Source: Lepturacanthus savala
Taxonomy: Eukaryota; Chordata; Actinopteri; Scombriformes; Trichiuridae
Length of the DNA stretch: 64,000 nucleotides
NCBI GenBank assembly: GCA_030544235.1
Contig: CM060463.1
Span: 32,571,920-32,635,919 of the forward strand
Reading direction: 5' to 3'
This document shows, one piece after another, positions 11,563-22,790 of this stretch. The position numbers were made by a program, and so were the translations under genes. A model generated the notes under the pieces. The model saw only the letters and a program-made list of their open reading frames with translations, did no database searches and was not told where the DNA came from. Numbering within the stretch: the stretch's first letter is position 1; every line of letters starts with the position of its first letter.

Positions 11563-12240
11563 CTACAGGTGTTTTTCCATTCTAAAAACCATGACTTTAG
11601 CCAGTGTTACCACCCAGATGGGAGCGTCTGTTTTGGTGTGTATGAGGACGAGGCTGAACCCCAGTTTCTTGTACAGCGCCACGGCGGCGGTCTGGATGGA
11701 GCTGGTCTCTAGCACCAACTTGGAGAAGCCTTGTTCCTTAGCGAAGTCGACCACCGTCTGAGCCAACCTGAAGCCCAGACCAGCACGTCTGCACAGTGGT
11801 GAGATTATCATTCTGGACAGTTGCCCGTACTTTTCCTCCCTGCTTTGCTTGGCCATTACAGCCACGAAACCCATGATCTGGGCCCTCCCATTGACCTCGG
11901 CCTCAGCCACCCAGAAACAGTCATTCGGCCTGCTCAGGTAGAACCCAGGGATGTCCTGCATGTCTGTCCTGAGCGTCATCCTGACATAGCCGGCATAAAC
12001 CTCATGACAGCAGTAGTAGATGAAGCCCACCCAGACTCCTGGTAACAGCACAGCCCCTAACACGGAGCCCAGGAGGTAGCCGGCACCACACAGAGCCAGG
12101 GTGATGGTGAGGTAGGCAGGGCTGGTCATGGCTTTGTGAAAACATGGACCGATGTGTTCTTGAATGCCGATGCTGAACAGCTTCAGCACTGTGTCCTTGT
12201 CTGAGGGACGGTATCTTCGGATCACCAGCTCCATGACCAC
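11563..12240 (-). CDS. NAT8/camello-like membrane GNAT N-acetyltransferase
   Basis: The 225-codon uninterrupted frame matches the NAT8/camello family in length (about 220-230 aa) and order. It has an N-terminal VIRRYRPSDKDTVLKLF segment, a hydrophobic membrane segment at about residues 42-76, and a GNAT domain at about 105-200. Acetyl-CoA-binding motif A is visible as RRAGLG (151-156, the RxxGxG pattern), followed by LVLETS (176-180) and the ALYKKLGF helix/strand (188-195). Family members are ER or secretory-pathway enzymes that transfer acetyl from acetyl-CoA to amino groups (cysteine S-conjugates for mammalian NAT8; lysines for relatives). The substrate here is inference. Two in-frame ATGs two codons apart (M1, M3) have similar contexts. 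A CTATTTCTCTCTAG tract just upstream (about 12248-12261) looks like a splice acceptor, so a 5' UTR intron is likely while the coding part is a single exon, as is usual in this family. The promoter lies in a large palindrome. A symbol such as nat8 or nat8l cannot be chosen safely. Confidence 0.9.
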   Translation of the reverse strand: MVMELVIRRYRPSDKDTVLKLFSIGIQEHIGPCFHKAMTSPAYLTITLALCGAGYLLGSVLGAVLLPGVWVGFIYYCCHEVYAGYVRMTLRTDMQDIPGFYLSRPNDCFWVAEAEVNGRAQIMGFVAVMAKQSREEKYGQLSRMIISPLCRRAGLGFRLAQTVVDFAKEQGFSKLVLETSSIQTAAVALYKKLGFSLVLIHTKTDAPIWVVTLAKVMVFRMEKHL

Positions 12241-12301
12241 AATTAACTAGAGAGAAATAGATTTTTAAAAAATCACATTTGAAGAGCTCAAACCAATTGA
12301 A

Positions 12302-12762
12302 TCTAGGGCTTTTTACATTTCGACCCTGCTTTTTCCTACATGTACCAATCATAAAGACATAGTGCTTAAATTAAAGCCACGCTTGTCTTCCGGGTCGACG
12401 GTGTATTCGTTTTCGTCAATATTGCGTTTTTTTTTTTTTCTATAAAAGTATGTGTTTGTCTCGCCTGTGCCTCTAATTTACCTCAGTCTTACTTTGAATG
12501 TGTAATTCTGGGCTTTACCTGCTCCACGGTGAACCAGAAGCGGGGGCGCTGTGGAGCACCTGACACTTGAAATTCGACCGCCGAAGCATTATTTTGAGCG
12601 ACACGCAACACAAAACACCCTATTACTGGAAAAATACACAATGTTGAAGAAAATTAATGTACCGTAGACACGGATAACAAGCGTGGCTTTCAGGTATTGA
12701 CTGTTGTTTATGATTGGTTCATGTAGGAAAAAGCAGCGGAGAAATGTATGGAGCCCCTATCA
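12302..12762. promoter_or_regulatory. Imperfect palindrome forming a candidate bidirectional promoter
   Basis: The left arm (about 12302-12531) and the right arm (about 12547-12762) are reverse complements with substitutions and small indels. Matching blocks include GCTTTTTCCTACATG, ACCAATCATAAA and AAAGCCACGCTTGT, plus the central CTGCTCCACGGTG versus GTGCTCCACAGCG. Each arm carries an inverted CCAAT box (ATGATTGG) at the same distance from its outer end. The left arm lies upstream of the NAT8-like gene and the right arm just upstream of the plus-strand candidate exon. The sequence is CpG-richer than its surroundings. It is either an inverted duplication of one promoter or a palindromic mobile element that supplied one. 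Confidence 0.6.
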
Positions 12763-12774
12763 CATTCTTGGAGG
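12748..12774 (+). CDS. Candidate first coding exon (MEPLSHSWR)
   Basis: ATG at 12748 opens nine codons ending exactly at an AGG|GTAAAT donor-like site at 12774/12775 in phase 0. This phase joins cleanly to the candidate exon at 16092-16157. An overlapping upstream ATG at 12744 is in another frame and would act as a short upstream ORF. The exon sits at the outer end of the right palindrome arm and shows homology to the NAT8-like gene's leader on the other strand (GAAATGTA...GCCCCTA versus GAAATGTA...GCCCTA). No product is recognised. It could equally be untranslated leader. Confidence 0.25.
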
Positions 12775-14463
12775 GTAAATATGAGACTCTCTAGAGTACC
12801 GAGCTCTGCTAGCCTGGACTGTAGCCAACAGATAAATTACCGCTAATCACAGCTACTACGATGCTCCTACGCCCCGAGGTAATCTTTAACACCCTCGGAG
12901 ACGCCGTATAACTGTTTAAGTTTCAGTCGTGGTTCAAGAAACTCAACTGTGTTAACTTTACGTAACGTTACATGAGCCAAGTTAACTAGAGGCCTTCAAT
13001 TAACGTCAACTAACGACGATGTGCGTGCCAAAAACGTAACGTTGTGTCCTAATAAGACTGTAAAACACGACAATCGCTTAACCAAACGCGCTACAAGCTA
13101 CTTTAAAATATCATATTTTACATAAAGTAATACATCTCTCTTACGTTTTTCAGACAACCTCGTCCTTTACAGAAAGTACAGTCCGAATATGAGCTCAGGT
13201 GAACTGGGAACAAACGCACCGGAGTTAACACTTAATATTTAACATGCATGTTTTATGTCAGGTCGAAGTATGGAGAAAAAGATAAGAGCATAGCTGCTGA
13301 GTCTGTACAGCAACGTTTGCAGGTTAATTCAGGGGAATCGGTGCAGAGCACATGCTACAACCATAGACCTATAATAATATTATCAACACGTGCAATTAAA
13401 CGAAATCACTGCAATGTCCAACCACTAATATTTCCACGCGTGGCTGTAATAATTATTGATAGACGTACCGTTTTGCAGAAATCGCCGCTGTGATAGTGGA
13501 TGCAGTTTGTTGTAAAGCAGAGAGGGGGAGTTCCTTACAGTGATTATGACTAACCTGACTACTCGGATCTACGCAGAATAGCTCAATAGGTTTATTTGGT
13601 ATTGACAACCTATAAAACCACGTCAACAGCCAATTTATTCACAGATGCAGCATTAAAACACAAACAAACACAGCGCATTTAATACACCTATCTGCTAATT
13701 AGACTCCGGTTTTGATTAATAAACTATGATAACTTAAACCTATTTTTTTGCACCATCAGTGGAGTGCACAGATGATGGAGCATGGGGGCATGTTTTTATT
13801 AGCTGTATAATAGTCAGAACTGTCCAAGATTGTTGTGAAACACATCTTTTAACTAGGCTACTGTTGCACACTTAAGGACACTGAAAATAAAACCATCATA
13901 ATGTTTCTTATAAGTTTTGATCTAGTGTCCTTTTGTTATCTCTTGTTGCATCAAATTATTGCATATGTTGCTTTAAAATCGCCTTTCTTCATTTCCTGTA
14001 AAATGTAAACAGCCAAGAAAGCACTTTGTAGTAAAAATGTTTAATTATAAGACTTTGAACATTAGTAACTAGAAAGACTTTAGCATGGACAATTGCAGAT
14101 GTGACCAGCACCTTCTCTCTAGCCACAATTTATCATCACCACCAGTTATAACTATGTATTTCACAGTATACCATAGGGATGCACATAATTAACTGGTTAG
14201 AATAATGCAAATTTTGACTGATTAACACTATCAGACAAAACAAAAATACTTAAGTTTGGTCAAGGTAAAGAATCATTTGAGCAGTATTCTCTGCTGTGGG
14301 TCTCGCATTCAACAGACTGCACCAGACCCCACAGCATAGCCACATGTTGCAGTGTAACTCTGGAATTTACGAGGAGAACTTGAACGCAGCATGTAGTTCT
14401 GCCTCTGACCACAATATGGGCTGCAATGGCAGAGTGGTGCTGTCTTTGTCGTCCATGGATGTA
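12775..14463. other. Non-genic or intronic sequence
   Basis: Nothing coding is supported. The first 700 bases are relatively CpG-rich, consistent with a promoter-proximal region downstream of the palindrome. The 81-codon frame at 13248-13493 has no recognisable features. Confidence 0.4.
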
Positions 14464-15740
14464 CACTGCTCAAAAAATTAAAGGAACACTTTGAAAACAC
14501 ATCAGATCTCAATGGAAAAATAATGCTGGTTATTTATACTTATTTATACTGATATGGACTGGGTAATGTCTTAAAAAACAAAAGGATGCCACATTGTTTG
14601 ATGGAAATGAAAATGATCAACTTACAGGGGGCTGAATTCTAAGACACCCTGAAAATTACAGTGAAAAAATGATGCAGCAGGCCAGTCGATTTTGCTGAAA
14701 TTTTATTGCAGCAACACAAAATGGTATTCAGTAGTTTGTATGGCCCCCACATGTGTGTATGCATGCCTGACAACGTCAGGACATGCTCCTAATGACACGA
14801 CGAATGGCATCCTGGGGTATTTCCTCCCAGATCTGGACCAGGGCATCACTGAGCTCTTGGACAGTCTGAGGTGCAACCTAGCAGCGTCAGATGGATGGAA
14901 ACATAATGTCCCAGAGGTGTTCTATTGGATTTAGGTCAGGCATGCATGGGGGCCAGTCAATGGTATCAATTCCTTCATCCTCCAGGAACTGCTGCATACT
15001 CTCTCCACATAAGGCCAGACATTGTCCTGCACCAGGAGGAACCCAGGATCCACTGCACCAGCATAGGGTCTGGCAATGGGTCCAAGGATTTATCCCGATA
15101 CCTAACAGCAGTCAGGGTGCTGTTGTCTAGCCTGTAGAGGTCTGTGCATCCCTCCATGGATATGCCTCCCCAGACCATCACTGACCCACCACTGAACCAT
15201 GTTACAGGCAGCATAACATTCTCCGCGGCTTCTCCAAACCCTTTCACGTCTCTCACATGTGCTCAGGGTGAACCTGCTCTTATCTGTGAAAAGCACAGGG
15301 CGCCAGTGGTGGACCTGCCAATTCTGGTGTTCTGTGGCAAATGCCAATCGAGCTCCATGGTGCCGGGCAGTGAACACAGGGCACACTAGAGGATGTCGGG
15401 CCCTCAGACCACCCTCATGAAGTTTGTTTCTGACTGTTTGGTCAGAGGTAGAGTACCTTCCTGTCTCCTGGAATCTCCTCCATGTTCTTGAGACTGTGCT
15501 GAGAGACACAGCAAACCTTCTGGTAATGGCACGTATTGATGTGCCATCCTGGAGGAGTTGGACTGCCTGTGCAACCTCTATAGGGTCCAGATATCACCTC
15601 TTGCTACCAGTAGTGACAGTGACCCTAGCCAAATGCAAAACAAGTGAAAAACAGTCAGAAAAGATGAGGGGAAAAATGTCAGTGGCCTCCACCTGTAAAA
15701 CCATTCCTGTTTTGAGGGTCATCCCATTGTTGACATGAAT
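14464..15740 (-). mobile_element. Tc1-like (Tc1/mariner) transposon, decayed and truncated at one end
   Basis: The left end has a TA followed by CACTGCTCAAAAAATTAAAG, the classic terminus of fish Tc1-like elements. The matching inverted terminus is not present on the right, where similarity ends near 15740 inside the region upstream of the transposase. The body encodes a broken minus-strand transposase: the HTH region with SLSTVSRTWRRFQETG and YSTS, the catalytic-block sequence PVLFTDKSRFTLS (15102-15509), and, in a shifted frame, GGSVMVWGGISMEG with later fragments (14975-15256). Frameshifts and stops break it, so it is not autonomous. It lies in the presumed intron between 12774 and 16092. 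Confidence 0.9.
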
Positions 15741-16091
15741 CAGGTAGTTCAGTTTCTTTTCCAGGCTGTTTTTACTTTCAGTGCCTTCACCAGAAAAACT
15801 CACCTCCCTCCTATAATTTTGAAACCTAATTTTACACAGACATTGATTAAAAATAAACCAAGTTAAAACTTAGATGCCCAGGTAAAACCTATATATGAGA
15901 AACATTGCTAACATTACAGAGGGGTGTATTATGAACATAGGTTAAACATGAACGTCTGTATGAGGGCCTCCACACAGGCCACCAACAAGTATATTGTTTG
16001 CATCAGTTAAATCATAATCTGTCATTGTTTTGAATGTATAAATTGTTTATGATGAATATAAATGTAAATCTCTCCTCATCACTCACTCTAG

Positions 16092-16157
16092 GATATCATT
16101 GGATTCCTCAGCTGGAAAGCTTTCTTCACCTGCAACCTTATCATCCCTGCTGTGAAG
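16092..16157 (+). CDS. Candidate 22-codon exon with transmembrane-like peptide
   Basis: Bounded by CACTCTAG (acceptor, preceded by a pyrimidine-rich CTCTCCTCATCACTCACTC) and AAG|GTAGGA (donor). It is in phase 0 at both ends and translates as DIIGFLSWKAFFTCNLIIPA plus VK, a hydrophobic aromatic-rich peptide compatible with a membrane segment. An in-frame stop (the TAG of the acceptor itself) precedes it, as expected for a true exon edge. Joined to 12748-12774 it reads MEPLSHSWR plus this segment. I do not recognise the protein, and no further exon was found before 24 kb. Confidence 0.35.
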
Positions 16158-17515
16158 GTAGGACACACTCATACACATGCGCATTCAACTCATGAATTAA
16201 ACGGATGGACTGAGCAAGCAATATTAATAATTTTCTCGTGCCTTGTTGTAGGATACAGATACCAGCACGAGAAGGGAGATTGTTGTGGAAAAAAAGAAGT
16301 TCAGCCTTGGTCGGTGCATGAATAAAGACTCGATGAGTCCAGAAGTGCCTTTTTCTCTTAATTATAACGTCATGTGGACAAGTTGTGTCATGCTGAGAGA
16401 GTGGAAGTGCAATGCAATGATCAGACGGAGAAAACAACCTTTTATGCTCTAACCTTCACATGCACACACACATAGAAAGTTGGTCAACTTCCTGGCTGTT
16501 TACAAGACAGAAACCCCTGAAAGAAAATAGTCCTGCTGAATCAGCCCTAACTTAACTATCTGAACATCCTGAGTTTTTGTTGGTCATGCTTAGACAATAG
16601 GTGAAGACGATGGAATAATTGCTTTGTTGGTGGAGGACAGGTTCCAATTGATAATAAGCAAATAAGGGAGTCATATATTTACATAAGTTTAACACATGCT
16701 AAATGTCAGAGAGTTCAGGGTAAAAATAGTAATAGGTGGCTGCTTGACATTTTACACTATTGTATCTCTGTCAAGATCACTCTGAAATGCCTCATTATCA
16801 TGATGAGAGAATCTGTGGAATTCCTGGTAAGGTGTAATTACTGTACAGGTGTTGTAATGCTAGTTAAGGCTGTTCACATCTGATCTCTCCTCAGGCACCA
16901 CCGGTATGACATGAGAATGCACTGTATAGGTCTCGTACAGCTGAAGAATGTCCAGGCTGTCTTCAGAATGGAAGGGTCCATCTGGACAACATTGTCTTCC
17001 TGAACATCATCCTGCTTTAATGAAACCACCAAGTTCAGTCAGAGCTTCAAAATTATTCTAATATCATTATTATATTATGAATTAAAATGATTGATCAGTA
17101 TTTTTTTTTAGTTTTAATGTATTTTACTGTAGGTGAATACATCCATACCTCTAAGGGGATTTGTAAGATTGTGTTACTCTCATCACTGGAGTTGTGTTTA
17201 GTTCGGGGCTCAGGTAGAACCTCATTGGTTTGGTCCTCCTCTGGAGACATCTGATCTCTCCTCAGCCACCACCGGTTGTAACAGCTCTACCACAACTTTT
17301 TGTTTTTTTGCTGTCTATTGCTGCATCAATATGTTCAATGTATTCAATATGAGATTCAGGTGAAATACCTCCCTCTGACTCAGGGTTTTCTCTTTGCTGT
17401 TACCAGCTGAGAGTGAAGCGGATTTCAGCATTTGCTTGCTTTTTCTGCAGCTTTCAAACCATCAGCAGATGGTGGTGCTGTCTCTGTCCAGTGCTTCTGA
17501 AGTGTTTGACAAAGC
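16158..17515. other. Non-genic or intronic sequence
   Basis: No gene supported. Two blocks (about 16881-16910 and 17249-17279) repeat TCTGATCTCTCCTCAG followed by CACCACCGG, suggesting this stretch shares the degenerate duplicated structure of the region to its right. Confidence 0.35.
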
Positions 17516-18308
17516 TCAGTTGACCCCTCCACTGACAGATCTGACAATGTTCTGAGATACTTGGTCCAGAATCTTGATCGTCTTGTCAGAACAAATCGGT
17601 CCTTTTAAGAGCGTCTCTGATGGAGGCTTGCACCCTGTTCTCAATGTCCTCATCAGTGATGTACAAGGTCTCAGCTCTGAGGGCAGGTTGTGATCTCCAG
17701 GCTCTGTCCCACAGTCCTGGAAACGGGTGTCCAACTGTGGAACACAGCGATTGAGGACGTTGTTGACGTCCTCTATGAAGACCTTATATACCTCCTGGCA
17801 CACTTCAGTCATCTTCTTCTCCACAACCCTGTCAAGAAGACCAGCCTTCATGTCCTCCAGCTGACTGCAAAAAAGCAAACAATGCAAGTAAGAAACAAAA
17901 CGTCTAATTGTACACAAAGGCAGTGTACTTGTTAACAGGGATTTTGGTGGAGAGTCAGATAACAAAGTCAGAGAAGCTGAGGAAGAATACTTTGAGAATA
18001 CAATTTAAATCCTAATTCAGGAAAACGAGCTGTGCTGCTCCTCTGTAGCTCTCCTTGTCTAGTTGAGTTTTTTGAAATGTTAAAACAACCTTGTATTTGT
18101 ATTCCTCTGCTTCCAGCAGGTCTGGGGAGGGACTTAATGTGGCATCTGAGTCTGTGACCAGGTCGTCAGTAACATCCTCACCATTCAGAGGTTGATCAGT
18201 TTCAGTGCTCTGATGGTAGGAATCCTGATGAGGGAGAATTGAAGTCAGGTCAGTTTTATTAGTATGACTCATAATCACTAATGACAAATCAGGCTCAGGG
18301 TGTTTCAT
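17516..18308 (-). pseudogene. Unrecognised minus-strand coding remnant (two pieces)
   Basis: Upstream piece 18308-18012 encodes an acidic, Ser/Thr/Asp-rich peptide (core TDDLVTDSDATLSPSPDLLE, then YKYKVVLTFQKTQLDKESYR) and ends in a stop. Downstream piece 17965-17516 has an acceptor-like TTTTTTGCAG just before codons for QLEDMKAGLLDRVVEKKMTE, continuing as an amphipathic helix-rich segment VCQEVYKVFIEDVNNVLNR and ending in a stop. The helical segment weakly resembles the N-terminal helices of fish-expanded zinc-finger proteins, but no finger follows. The acidic block is duplicated upstream in a frameshifted, stop-containing form (18394-18643), which argues for decay. It may be a pseudogene or a fast-evolving lineage-specific gene. 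Confidence 0.3.
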
Positions 18309-18643
18309 AGTCTGTACAAAAACACATCACCTGTGTTCATAGGAGCTGTGATCTCCTGACCCAGCTGCCTTGTTGACAGTGTCCTCTGCTTCCAGCCAGC
18401 TGAGAAGGGTCTACATCAATGTCGGTAACAAGGTCGTCAACAATCCTTCAATTTTAGAAGATGCACAGGATCAGTGCTCTGCTCAAACACTGTAGGAATC
18501 CTGATGAGGGAGGATGATTAAAATCAAGCTTTTATGGATGTAACTTATAATCACTAATGACAGATAAACCACAGAGGGCTTCACAGTGTGTACAGCAACA
18601 CAACATCATCTGTCCACAGAGCAGCTGAGACCTGACCCGGCAG
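18107..18643. repeat. Diverged tandem duplication, about 280-bp unit
   Basis: Unit 1 (about 18107-18366) and unit 2 (about 18394-18643) share, in the same order, CCTCTGCTTCCAGC, ACCAGGTCGTCA or ACAAGGTCGTCA, AGGAATCCTGATGAGGGAG, CATAATCACTAATGACA or TATAATCACTAATGACA, and CTGACCC. Unit 2 has lost the reading frame that unit 1 keeps. Confidence 0.7.
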
Positions 18644-18776
18644 AATCATCCTCAGCTTAGTGAGGGCTAACTGGGTAAACCTTGTTCTTCTTCTTTATGA
18701 AGAAATTCCAATCTTCTTTAAGAAACTGCTATTATGTGAGATAAATGTACTGCATCTGTAAGACACTATAACTACT

Positions 18777-19865
18777 ACACTGCAAAAAAACCTAAAATTT
18801 TAACAAGGGAAAATAGTTTAATTTTGGTACAATTAGTCCAATATTGATTAGAATTATCTTATCTCAATGGCAGATCATTTTTAAAGCATAATTGATATTG
18901 GAAATAATTTGTGAATAAATGATGAACTGATTCTTCTGTTACTGGTTAGCAAGTTACATCAGTGGACACTGATATACCAATACTCTAATACTAAAAAAGT
19001 AGTAAAAAAGTAAAAGTAGAAATACTGTCTTCTAAAAATTCTCAATAACAAGTAAATGGCCTGAATTCAATATATTACTTAAAAAGGTCCATAAGTATTA
19101 TCAGCAACATTTGATTAAAGTATCAAAAGTAAATCACTTAATACTTTACTAAATTAATTTCTAATCTATTTTAATTTATTAATGTGAAGCTAATTTTAGA
19201 TACTTTGTTTTGATTAATAGTAGTACTGCACCATAATGTTTGGCAGCTTTCACACAAAGTATAACTCAAAAAAAGGAAAACAACAATATAATAGAATATA
19301 TTGAAGTATATTAATTTTAAGTAAAATATTAAAATCTGTATTCAAAATTAATTCATCACTAGGATAGAGAGATAACTAGAATTCGTTATTCTACGAATCT
19401 GGTGCTTTTCCATTTTTAATTTTTCAAAATGTTCATCAAGAGCGAACATTTCTTGTTTAATTAAAAAAAATGTGTTTTTTTGTTTAATTAAAAAAAAACA
19501 CAAAAATATATGTTAATCTTCCTAAAACAGGCATAAAATATATATATTATTATTACTTGAGTTACTGTTGAGATGCAAAATTAAATATTTTACTTAAAAT
19601 GTACCCACTTTATATTCTATAATCTGACACAGTCCTTTTACTATTAAACTACAAGTATCTCAAAATGGTTTTACATTGATAAAGTAAAATCTTAAAATGC
19701 TTAAAAATATTTAGTGAAAACCAAGTAGCATAATATAAAAGAGTAATAGCAACAACAGACCCTATATATATGTACATTTTGCTGCTAATACTTTAGTAGT
19801 AGTTGAATTTTATTTCTCTATTTACTTGAATAAAGCATCTGAGTACATCTACTACTATCCACTAC
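18777..19865. repeat. AT-rich interspersed repeats, probably DNA-transposon derived
   Basis: It begins ACTGCAAAAA, the usual start of a fish non-autonomous DNA element. From about 18985 to 19862 it contains AAGTAGAAATACTG, then CTACAAGTATCTCAAAATGG and ACTTGAATAAAGCATCTGAGTACAT before ending in CTACTACTATCCACTAC, a pattern seen in a common fish repeat. Boundaries are approximate and no inverted termini were matched. Confidence 0.4.
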
Positions 19866-20631
19866 TGCATAGAAAGCAATATTTGATTTTAGAGGCCTGT
19901 AAGTAGCTATGACACAGCCCAAAATGGAAATAAGTTATAAGTAAGTTAATTATGGAAATAATTAACCTCACATTGTTGAAGAGTTGTCTTGCAGAGTGGA
20001 AACAATTTCTTTGATGAGACATTTTCCTGGTTCTTTTTGGTTTGTTCACTTGTTTCAGTGTTTAGTTGTAGAATCGTGGCTGAAATGAATTCCTGCAAAC
20101 CTCAGTTCAGTCTGTGTGTGAAGAAGAAATGATTCTGATTATTCAAACACATTCTACACACATAGTAACAGCATAAACAACATGTTTACATTCAAATGGC
20201 CTCCTGATTCCTGAATTTAGTTTTGATTTTGCAAGAAACATACATGAAAACACACAGAATTTACTGAAACTTGTATTTTACATAGTAATGTTTGTATGTG
20301 GAAAAAATGTGTTTGCTGCACCAACTACACAATATCACAACAGAAATAAGCGCTCTGACTTTTCTGTGTAGTTTAACTCTCAACAATTTCAGAAATTGTA
20401 TATATGGAGTCTGTCATTTTTTTTCATAGTAAGGCGGGTAAATGAAGACCAGTCTGATACAGGCCAAGACAGTTATTATAACAATTTTAAATGTCTAATT
20501 GAATGCAAAAAATATTCAGATGAGACTGTTTAGCGCATTAGAAAGCTACCAGAGCACTCAAAATATCAAGCCATGTGACAGGATGGTGGCTGAAAATGCC
20601 AAACAAAACGGCAAATCACGGGTAGGCCAAT
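19866..20631. other. Non-genic sequence
   Basis: AT-rich; no supported gene or recognised element. Confidence 0.4.
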
Positions 20632-20860
20632 GTTGTTAGCTAACGGTGTAAGCTACTGTTGTTAGCTAACGGTTTTTGCTACTGTTGTTAGCTAACGGTT
20701 TTTGCTACTGTTGTTAGCTAAAGTTTTTAACTAACGTTGTAAACTACTGTTAGCTAACGTTGTAAGCTACTGTTAGCTAACGTTGTAAGCTACTGTGAGC
20801 TAACGTTGTAAGCTACTGTGAGCTAACGTTGTAAACTACTGTTAGCTAACGTTGTTAGCT
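20632..20860. repeat. Minisatellite, about 22-26-bp unit, about nine to ten copies
   Basis: Units follow the pattern GTTAGCTAACGTTGTAAGCTACT with variants (TTTTTGCTACT, AAACTACT, GTGAGC). Each unit contains the palindrome GTTAGCTAAC, so the array is also rich in short self-complementary sites. Confidence 0.9.
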
Positions 20861-22470
20861 GGCATAAGTGATGAGATTTACAGAGATGAAGAGGAGGAGG
20901 AGGATTAAACAGAATTTGGGGATTTTTTAAAGGATGGTTAAACTTTGGACCAGTAAAATGTCTAAACCAGTAAGTTGCCTTTTGTTAATTTTGCTAACGT
21001 TCTGTATGCACAAAATTTACATTACATTTTTTTCAATAAATGAACCTTGTATTTTATAGAATTTACACCATAAATTCCATAATATAGACCCCATAATTTC
21101 AGGTCAAACATAGGATTATTTTCACATGTCGTTTTCCACACTGTCACTGTGTAGTGGTTTTATTCTGCACTTGTAATAGTAAATCTTTAATGTTTTCATT
21201 AGTAGGGCTGCCACTATGCAGTTACTTTTTGGTTGTCAGTGGAATTCAGTTTTAATAACAAAAGACTTATTGTGTCGCCCTATATGGTTAATTCTTATTG
21301 TATAATTAGTAATTTACTACCTACTACATAAAACAGTCCTCTGCTCTACACACACCTTACATAAAAGAGGATGTCATCATTTTTAATTGGCAGCCCCCCC
21401 TACTAACTGGGTACAAGGTAGCAGGTAGAAACATTTCAACAAGACTGTTATTTAACTTAAAACAACAAATAAAAGTGAACACATCAAGCATATGTGCATC
21501 TACAATCTACAATTTCTTGAGATTAAAATTGTAATTTATTGATTTAGATATACCTTTTAACAGGGATTAAAGTATTCTGGTGCTGTGCCGAATTTCCAGC
21601 GTGCAGCGCTTGACTGCGGGAAAAAAAATCGATTTCCTCGAAAAAAATGTATCTATATAAAAAGAGAGTTCAATATCATCATCCAATATTTCACACAGAC
21701 CAGCAGGGTTGTATGATGCACCCTGCACCCTGTGACTTTGAGGATGATTTTACATTTCATCCAGGTTTGCCATCCCAATTTTAATATTTTGTGATTGTAC
21801 CGTTAATTTAAATCAGCAAGATTTTACATTTCTTGTGATTTATGTCTTGGAATACTACACTGTTTAAATCAGGACTATGACTGTTGTGGCAAGAATGACA
21901 AACTTTTCAGTTTCTTTTCATGTATTAAATTAGAAACATGCAGATATCATGTAAAAAGTCAAGTTTAAAAAATAAGAAATGAATATCAATGTTTCATTAC
22001 AATTTTTGTTGTATATTTTTAAATGTATTAAGTTTATTAATAATAAATAATTATCTGATATATATATATATCATTGTGTTTGGATAAAACAAATAATTTA
22101 TATTTAGATATATTTCTTAAATAATAAATATTCATTTGATATAATCTATACATTTCTGTTTAGATAAAACATGAAATTTAAATTTAAACTTCCTTCAAAA
22201 AGAAAATATACTTTTGGCCAAGTCTTATAATATAGTTATGATGGGCATATAGAGTTTCAGACAAGTTGTTTTTTTTCCATTGGCTCAACTTATACAGAAC
22301 TATTACCCTTTTTTAATTGAATGAATGAAAACCTTTTTTTAGTGTATCAAACACTGATAAAGATGTTACTACTAATGGCTTGTTGACATATTGTCATGCT
22401 TACAATGTTATGATAATGGTGTGATTTCATTTAATCTATTAATGGCATTGTTTTTATTTTTTTATTTTTA
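20861..22470. other. Non-genic AT-rich sequence
   Basis: No gene supported; very AT-rich with homopolymer runs and a short (TA)n at about 22060. Confidence 0.4.
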
Positions 22471-22471
22471 G

Positions 22472-22554
22472 ACAAAAAGAGGAAGCATTGCGGCAATGGA
22501 CAGGAGAAGATGAAGCAGAACAGCAGTTCTTATTACAACTACAAGGGTTATGTT
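22472..22554 (+). mobile_element. PIF/Harbinger-like transposase scrap
   Basis: Following a TTTTTAG acceptor-like sequence, one frame reads DKKRKHCGNGQEKMKQNSSS, followed directly by YYNYKGY. This corresponds to the family's PxNSGSxYYNYKGFxS block upstream of the second catalytic Asp. The frame then degenerates (LFCYCS, stop). Only about 27 codons match, and the flanking catalytic regions were not found. Confidence 0.45.
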
Positions 22555-22683
22555 CTTTTTTGTTACTGTTCATAATATTTTAACAAGTCTTTATTGAAAT
22601 CTTTAGTATTGTAAATTCATATGAACTACAAATGAACTGTAGAGGAGAAGACTCACTTCATTTTACAGGTCTGGTCACTTATA

Positions 22684-22689
<6 letters not shown>

Positions 22690-22775
<86 letters not shown>

Positions 22776-22790
22776 CACACACACACACAC
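22690..22790. repeat. (AT)n followed by (AC)n microsatellite
   Basis: About 40 AT units run straight into ACATACACACACAC. A near-copy of the sequence to its left (AATGAACTGTAGAGGAGAAG ... CATTTTACAG) occurs to its right at about 22816-22847, so the microsatellite separates two halves of a short duplication. Confidence 0.9.

Noticed and set aside
11552..12045. Plus-strand frames of about 70 codons
   Set aside because: Antisense shadows of the NAT8-like gene.
20632..20860. Possible CRISPR-like regular repeat array
   Set aside because: Contiguous minisatellite without unique spacers, in a vertebrate genome.
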